Below are positions 60,008 through 64,000 of a DNA stretch of 64,000 bases, piece by piece. The notes beneath the pieces were generated by a model. The model had not been told where the DNA came from. It was given only the letters and a program-made list of their open reading frames with translations, and searched no databases. Source of the stretch: Bacteroidota bacterium (GTDB lineage: Bacteria > Bacteroidota > Bacteroidia > Chitinophagales > Chitinophagaceae); assembly GCA_020161535.1 (NCBI GenBank), contig JAIUNW010000007.1:62001-126000 (forward strand), read 5' to 3'. A program made the position numbers and the translations under genes. Each line of letters starts with the position of its first letter. The first letter of the stretch is position 1.

Positions 60008-61081
60008 TTACAATGTTATTCCTTCTTTCTGTAAAAACTCCGTTACAAATGCATCGTCGGTGAATTGCGGGTACGCAGCGCAAACGCGATCAATTTCTTC
60101 CGACTGTCCGGCCGACAATTGTTCTTTCGGATTGATACACCAGGTGCCGCGCAAAAGTCCTTGTCGATACAATACTTCATGAATACCCGGAATGCAGCCA
60201 TGAAAACCATTCGCAGGGTCAAAAATAGCAGCATTCATATCGGTTACCTGTATGTTCGCCGTGAGCAGGGCCTCGGCGCCTTCATAACGGTTATCCCTAA
60301 GCGCTTTTACCTGTTCCAGCAAAGCAACCGCCTTGCTTGTCCACACGGCCCAATGGCCTAGTAGTCCGCCGACAAATACCTTCTCCACCAACCTACCTTC
60401 CACCATGAACGCGTATTTCGTAAGCAAATCAGCGATGATATTATCGTCGTTTCCTGTGTACAGTGCAATATTTTCTCTTCTTGATGAATGGCAAACAGCA
60501 CGTACCACATCGAGGGTTTGGTATCGATTGAAGGCCGCCACTTTGATGGCCATAACATGCGGTATGTCGGCAAAAGCCCGCCAGAAATCATAACTAAAAA
60601 CCCGGCCACCCACCGAAGGCTGCAAATAAAAACCGAATACCGGCATCTGTTGCGCCACTTTTTCTGTACGCAGCAAAATCTCTTTTTCAGATAGCGACTG
60701 CAATCCACCCATGCTTAACAGCGCCATATCGTAGCCGTATTTGCGGGCGATCGCCGCTTCGCGGAGTGCTTGTTCAGTGAGTCCGCATACACCGGCAATT
60801 TTGATAAAGGGCCGGGTGATGGCAGCCGCCGCCAATTCTTCCGCCGCCAGGCGTAAAACTGTTTCATAAAGATTTACAGCGGGGTCTCTTATTTCAAACT
60901 GGGTAGAATGCACGCCCACTGCCATGCCACCGGCACCAGCAGCGATATAATAACGGGTCAGCAGTCGTTGTCTTTCTTCATCCAAGGTTCTGTTTTCTGT
61001 GAGTGCGAGAGGATGTGCAGGTATTACCGTGCCTTCAAATAATAATTTTGTTTTCGAAAGCGATAAATCCGGGTATTGCAT
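60008..61081 (-). CDS. DHDPS-family aldolase
   Basis: A 357-residue class I aldolase/lyase of the dihydrodipicolinate synthase family. GTVIPAHPLALTENRTLDEERQ is the start region (fragment TVIPAHPLALTENR), AGAGGMAVGVHSTQF replaces the usual GTTGE, and the tyrosine FGFYLQPSVGG and the Schiff-base lysine in MAIKVAAFNRY are present. Family members act on 2-oxo acids such as KDG or sialic acid; lysine synthesis is unlikely in this context. It follows the SDR epimerase by 19 nt and precedes the enolase-like gene by 17 nt. Confidence 0.87.
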   Translation of the reverse strand: MQYPDLSLSKTKLLFEGTVIPAHPLALTENRTLDEERQRLLTRYYIAAGAGGMAVGVHSTQFEIRDPAVNLYETVLRLAAEELAAAAITRPFIKIAGVCGLTEQALREAAIARKYGYDMALLSMGGLQSLSEKEILLRTEKVAQQMPVFGFYLQPSVGGRVFSYDFWRAFADIPHVMAIKVAAFNRYQTLDVVRAVCHSSRRENIALYTGNDDNIIADLLTKYAFMVEGRLVEKVFVGGLLGHWAVWTSKAVALLEQVKALRDNRYEGAEALLTANIQVTDMNAAIFDPANGFHGCIPGIHEVLYRQGLLRGTWCINPKEQLSAGQSEEIDRVCAAYPQFTDDAFVTEFLQKEGITL

Positions 61082-61100
61082 GATATTTATTTGCGCTTGG

Positions 61101-62117
61101 TTAAAATTGTCCTTGTCGTTCCTGAAAATGCGTGGGTTTGTTGATCGTTTCGCCGCCCTGCTGCAACCAATCGGCCGTCAACTGCAGCATCTTTCGCAGG
61201 CCAACGCGTGGGTAACCGAAAATGGAGTGGGCCAATGATGCGTTGTTGAGCAAGGCGGTGGGCTGTATTTCGCCCGTGAAGGAAACTTTTTTTCCAAAGA
61301 GTTTTCCAAATGCCTCTGCTACCCATTGAATGGAAACTGTTTCTGGTCCGGTTACATTCAACAAGCGCGCCGGCGATTGGCAATGCAATAAACTTCGGAT
61401 GGCAATTTCATTGGCATCCCCCTGCCAGATCACATTTACAGCACCGGTTCGCAGATCGACCGGTCTTTCTTCGCGCACAGCGCGGGCGATCTCCAGCAAA
61501 ACACCATAACGTAGATCGATGGCATAGTTCAACCGATAAATCAAGGTTGGTGTTTTGTTTTTTTCGGAGAAGTATTGAAAAATCCGTTCGCGACCCAGGC
61601 AGGATTGACCGTATTCACCCACCGGTGCCGGCAGCAGGTCTTCAGACGCGCCGCCCGAATGTAGATCCACAAAGGGATACACATTGCCCGTAGAGAAAGC
61701 AACAATATTTGACTGCTTAAAATGCGTCGCTACGCGCCCCGGCAGGTAAGCATTCATCGCCCAGGTAAAAGGTTCTTTACCGGTGGTGCCGAACTTGGTT
61801 CCTGCCAGGTAAAGAATATTTTTTACAGGCGGCAGGGCAGCCAGTTCCTCTTCGTTTAGTAAATCGGCCGAGATGGTGGCAATGCCGTCTTTTTCCAACT
61901 GTTGCCGCACTTCGGGATCAGAAAAACGGGAAACACCAATGATATTCTTTTTGACGCCGGCAGCATCAGCCGCCATTTTGGCGAGCCGGGCCATGCTCGG
62001 CCCCATTTTACCGGCAACACCGAGCAGCATGATATCGCCCTCCATTTTTTTTAGGTCGTTCAGCAGGGCGGGCGAAGGCTGGTACAATTCATTTTCAATC
62101 TGTGTAAGATCAGTCAT
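61101..62117 (-). CDS. NAD-dependent epimerase/dehydratase-like SDR
   Basis: A 338-residue extended short-chain dehydrogenase. GxxGxxG is seen as GVAGKMGPS, NILYLAGTKFG follows, and substrate segment FSTGNVYPF is clear. The catalytic tyrosine would be in GEYGQSCLGRER, but the residue four later is Cys, not the usual Lys; an Arg lies at +7. The enzyme is therefore atypical, or the active Tyr lies elsewhere. Likely acts on a sugar or sugar-acid intermediate of the operon. 15 nt from the transporter gene. Confidence 0.82.
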   Translation of the reverse strand: MTDLTQIENELYQPSPALLNDLKKMEGDIMLLGVAGKMGPSMARLAKMAADAAGVKKNIIGVSRFSDPEVRQQLEKDGIATISADLLNEEELAALPPVKNILYLAGTKFGTTGKEPFTWAMNAYLPGRVATHFKQSNIVAFSTGNVYPFVDLHSGGASEDLLPAPVGEYGQSCLGRERIFQYFSEKNKTPTLIYRLNYAIDLRYGVLLEIARAVREERPVDLRTGAVNVIWQGDANEIAIRSLLHCQSPARLLNVTGPETVSIQWVAEAFGKLFGKKVSFTGEIQPTALLNNASLAHSIFGYPRVGLRKMLQLTADWLQQGGETINKPTHFQERQGQF

Positions 62118-62132
62118 ACGGGGAGCTTGTGT

Positions 62133-63401
62133 TCATTTAATGAAAATATCTTTGAAGCCAACGATGGCCAGGAAAAACAAAATCGCCAGACCCAATGCAC
62201 CTGCTATGCGATAGAACATTGAATTGCGATCGGCACCCATTACGCTTTCACTATTGGCCAACAGGTAAATGGCCGTACCGATAAAAGGCACGATAAAAAT
62301 AGTAACCGTTTGGGCCAGCACGATCAGCTCCAACGGCAGTTTGCCAAATGCGATGGCCACGGCCGCACCAATCACCATGATCATGGCGATCAACATTTTT
62401 ACGCGCTTCTCGCTGAGTTGATGTCCATACCCCAATGCATCGCCCAGCAAAGTGCCGCCCACAGAAGCATTGCCTACCAGCGAAGAAAATGCGGCGCCAA
62501 ACAATCCCACCAAAAACAAATTGGCTGCATACCGGCCGAACAGCGGCTCTAAGGCTTTGGCCATATCAACTGCATTGTTCACTTTGATACCAGCAGGATA
62601 CAACCCCGTGGCCGCGCATATCAACACGGTTGCCGCCATCAATCCTAGTATAACGATGCCCGTTATACTATCGGTGCTTTTCTGTTGATTGTTGTTTGAT
62701 ACACGTCTACGCTCCTGCACCAGGTAAGACTGGTACAGCGCGCCGACGATTGAAAAGGAGGAGGCAAACAGCGCGATGATCAATGCAGATGAGCCTGCTG
62801 GGATGGTGGGTACCAAACCGGAGGCGATACCAGCCAGGTCGGGCTTCACCACTACCAGGGTTACAATGAACGAAAGCAACATCATGATGATGAGTGAGAT
62901 CATCAATTTTTCCAACAGCTTGTAAAAGCTGCCGGAAAACAAAAGGGCGATGGCGAAAAGATTGAAAACCACAATCCAGGTATTGGGCGAACTATGGGTA
63001 GCGTCGGCAATGGCAATACCAACGCCAATAGAGTTACCTGCCTGAAAAGAAGCGCACACCACAAAAACACCCAGGCCAATGGCGATGGATGCCGTTCGCC
63101 CCCAGCGGGCCCGCACGGTTTGCAAAAACGACTGCCGGGTGGCAAGTCCCAATCGGGCGGACATCGTGGTGAAAACAGCCATAAAAAAAATAGCCGCTAC
63201 AATGGCCCACAGCAATGCATAACCGAATTCAGCACCCAGTTTGGAGGTAATGGTGATTTTACTGGGGCCGAAAACCAGGGCTGCGGTAATAAGTCCGGGG
63301 CCGAGCGACCTGACCCATTTTTTCCAACCCGGTACTGCCGTGGTATCGGGCAGATGATTGGCCGAAACCTCGGTTGCAACTGTATTTTCAGTAGTGGACA
63401 T
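62133..63401 (-). CDS. Nramp-family-like transporter with non-canonical metal site
   Basis: A 422-residue membrane protein with about eleven helices, first gene of the operon. SLGPGLITAALVFGPSKITI is the first helix region; canonical Nramp transporters have DPGN there, while this has GPSK. The TM6 region reads SFSIVGALYQSYLVQER, without the usual MPH. The fold therefore fits Nramp (SLC11/APC type), but classic Mn/Fe transport is doubtful. In this operon it may move an organic anion or a different ion. ATG 63401 (MSTTENT) is chosen; 63413 is possible. Its promoter must lie in the 400-nt gap shared with the SusC-like gene. Confidence 0.82.
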   Translation of the reverse strand: MSTTENTVATEVSANHLPDTTAVPGWKKWVRSLGPGLITAALVFGPSKITITSKLGAEFGYALLWAIVAAIFFMAVFTTMSARLGLATRQSFLQTVRARWGRTASIAIGLGVFVVCASFQAGNSIGVGIAIADATHSSPNTWIVVFNLFAIALLFSGSFYKLLEKLMISLIIMMLLSFIVTLVVVKPDLAGIASGLVPTIPAGSSALIIALFASSFSIVGALYQSYLVQERRRVSNNNQQKSTDSITGIVILGLMAATVLICAATGLYPAGIKVNNAVDMAKALEPLFGRYAANLFLVGLFGAAFSSLVGNASVGGTLLGDALGYGHQLSEKRVKMLIAMIMVIGAAVAIAFGKLPLELIVLAQTVTIFIVPFIGTAIYLLANSESVMGADRNSMFYRIAGALGLAILFFLAIVGFKDIFIK

Positions 63402-63550
63402 AAGCAGGGGCAACCGTTGATAGCCGGCAGCATTCGAAAATTATGAACTTATTTTTACTTTGATCCTTAATAGCGATTTTTTATTTTTAAAAACCGCATT
63501 TTATCTGCAAACAAGGCGACCAGGGCTATATTAGCCAACAGCTGATTGCC

Positions 63551-63597
63551 GGCCAATGATGGGCCAACAATTGGCCGTCGACCCGCCAGCGGGCCAA
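63551..63597 (+). repeat. GGCCAA repeat cluster
   Basis: GGCCAA occurs at 63551-63556, 63562-63567 (11 nt apart) and 63592-63597, with its inverse TTGGCC at 63571-63576 forming a perfect palindrome with the second copy (63562-63576). It is a possible regulator site in the divergent gap between the transporter and SusC-like gene. Confidence 0.5.
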
Positions 63598-63745
63598 ATT
63601 TTGCTGATGCCCAAGCAAGACAAGCCCATTTTCCCCCTCCAAATTAGAAGTTTAAACAGCGTTTCGGGTTTATTTCACTTCGGCCGTAAAAACCAAAAAG
63701 ATTTCCTTGCGCGAATAATAATTGCGTATATTTAGTTTAACTAAC

Positions 63746-63761
63746 CGCATTTAAACCGCAT
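63746..63761 (+). promoter_or_regulatory. Candidate DeoR-type operator before the SusC-like gene
   Basis: CGCAT at 63746-63750 and 63757-63761, 11 nt apart, as at 34831/34842; another CGCAT is at 63495 and TTGCGT at 63722. TATATTTA at 63727-63734 may be part of a -7 element. The rest of the 400-nt gap (63402-63801) has no supported gene. Confidence 0.45.
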
Positions 63762-63801
63762 TTTCTTTTCTTAACGACACTGCATAAACTCTATTTGCGC
63801 C

Positions 63802-64000
63802 ATGAACACAACCAAACTATTGCGTTTTTCAAAAGTCATGTACTGGCTTTTCTTGTTTTGCGGACTGCTAGGCACCAGTTTTTGGCGTCCCCTCCAGGCC
63901 CAAACAACCACCATTAGCGGCACTGTGCGCGACAAAGAAGGGCAACCTTTGTCGAATGCGAGTGTTGCCGTTAAAAACGGCGGACCAGCCACCACAACCG
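63802..64000 (+). CDS. SusC/RagA-like TonB-dependent receptor, N-terminus
   Basis: The first 66 codons run off the window edge. A long N-terminal hydrophobic signal (YWLFLFCGLLGTSFWRPLQA) ends near QAQ and leads into a carboxypeptidase-regulatory-like beta-sandwich (TTISGTVRDKEGQPLSNASV), the usual start of SusC-type outer-membrane importers. Other proteins can begin with the same domain, so the receptor call rests on context. It lies divergent from the Nramp-like operon and carries the CGCAT pair upstream. Confidence 0.65.
   Translation, partial: MNTTKLLRFSKVMYWLFLFCGLLGTSFWRPLQAQTTTISGTVRDKEGQPLSNASVAVKNGGPATTT

Overview
The window is a 64 kb stretch of a Bacteroidota chromosome, most likely Chitinophagaceae-like. 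The evidence is a T9SS type B sorting domain, a SusC-like receptor start, Bacteroidota-style promoter candidates (TTTG-N19-TAnnTTTG-like), near absence of Shine-Dalgarno sites, and many amino-sugar hydrolases. The assignment rests on protein character, not on a database search. No rRNA, tRNA, CRISPR array, prophage or insertion-sequence transposase was seen.

Bases 1-19.6 kb are one dense + strand block for branched-chain amino acid and glutamate synthesis: leuA (3' end), a ModF-like twin ATPase, leuB, ilvE, ilvD, ilvB, a methyltransferase, ilvN, ilvC, an exported protein, a second methyltransferase, ilvA, gltB and gltD. Before ilvE lies a complete transcription attenuator: a 31-codon leader peptide with 18 Ile/Val/Leu residues, a strong intrinsic terminator, and an antiterminator segment in the last leader codons. 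Three copies of an unrecognised repeat family (about 29-nt head plus tandem 17-nt units) sit next to the three genes in the ilv part that have no obvious role in the pathway.

Bases 19.6-30.1 kb hold nitrogen and aspartate-family genes: ammonium transporter, outer-membrane porin, PEP carboxylase (- strand), and divergently thrA (aspartokinase-homoserine dehydrogenase), thrB and thrC. A weaker Thr/Ile-rich leader with a hairpin precedes thrA. PEP carboxylase supplies oxaloacetate for aspartate, thrABC makes threonine, ilvA converts it to 2-oxobutyrate for isoleucine, and GltBD supplies the glutamate used by IlvE, so the first 30 kb is metabolically coherent.

Bases 30.2-41.0 kb form an amino-sugar locus: two GH20 hexosaminidases, a NagX-type membrane acyltransferase, a DeoR regulator, MurQ, a ceramidase-like hydrolase with an inserted propeller-like segment, and a sugar permease. 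CGCAT direct repeats spaced 11 bp occur in the nagX/deoR gap, before the second GH20 gene and before the SusC-like gene at the window end, suggesting a DeoR-type operator.

Bases 41.1-56.8 kb are mixed: a 1935-residue alpha-2-macroglobulin whose bait-region position carries a carboxypeptidase-regulatory-like plus SusC plug module; an AraC regulator; an OmpR/histidine kinase pair; a Usp protein and a bestrophin channel; an S9 peptidase; a D-aminoacylase-like enzyme; and a T9SS-secreted protein.

Bases 56.8-63.4 kb are a tight six-gene - strand operon (Nramp-like transporter, SDR epimerase, DHDPS-like aldolase, Tat-exported enolase-superfamily enzyme, two amidohydrolases), probably a catabolic pathway for an unidentified organic acid or sugar acid. 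A SusC-like receptor gene starts divergently and runs off the right edge.
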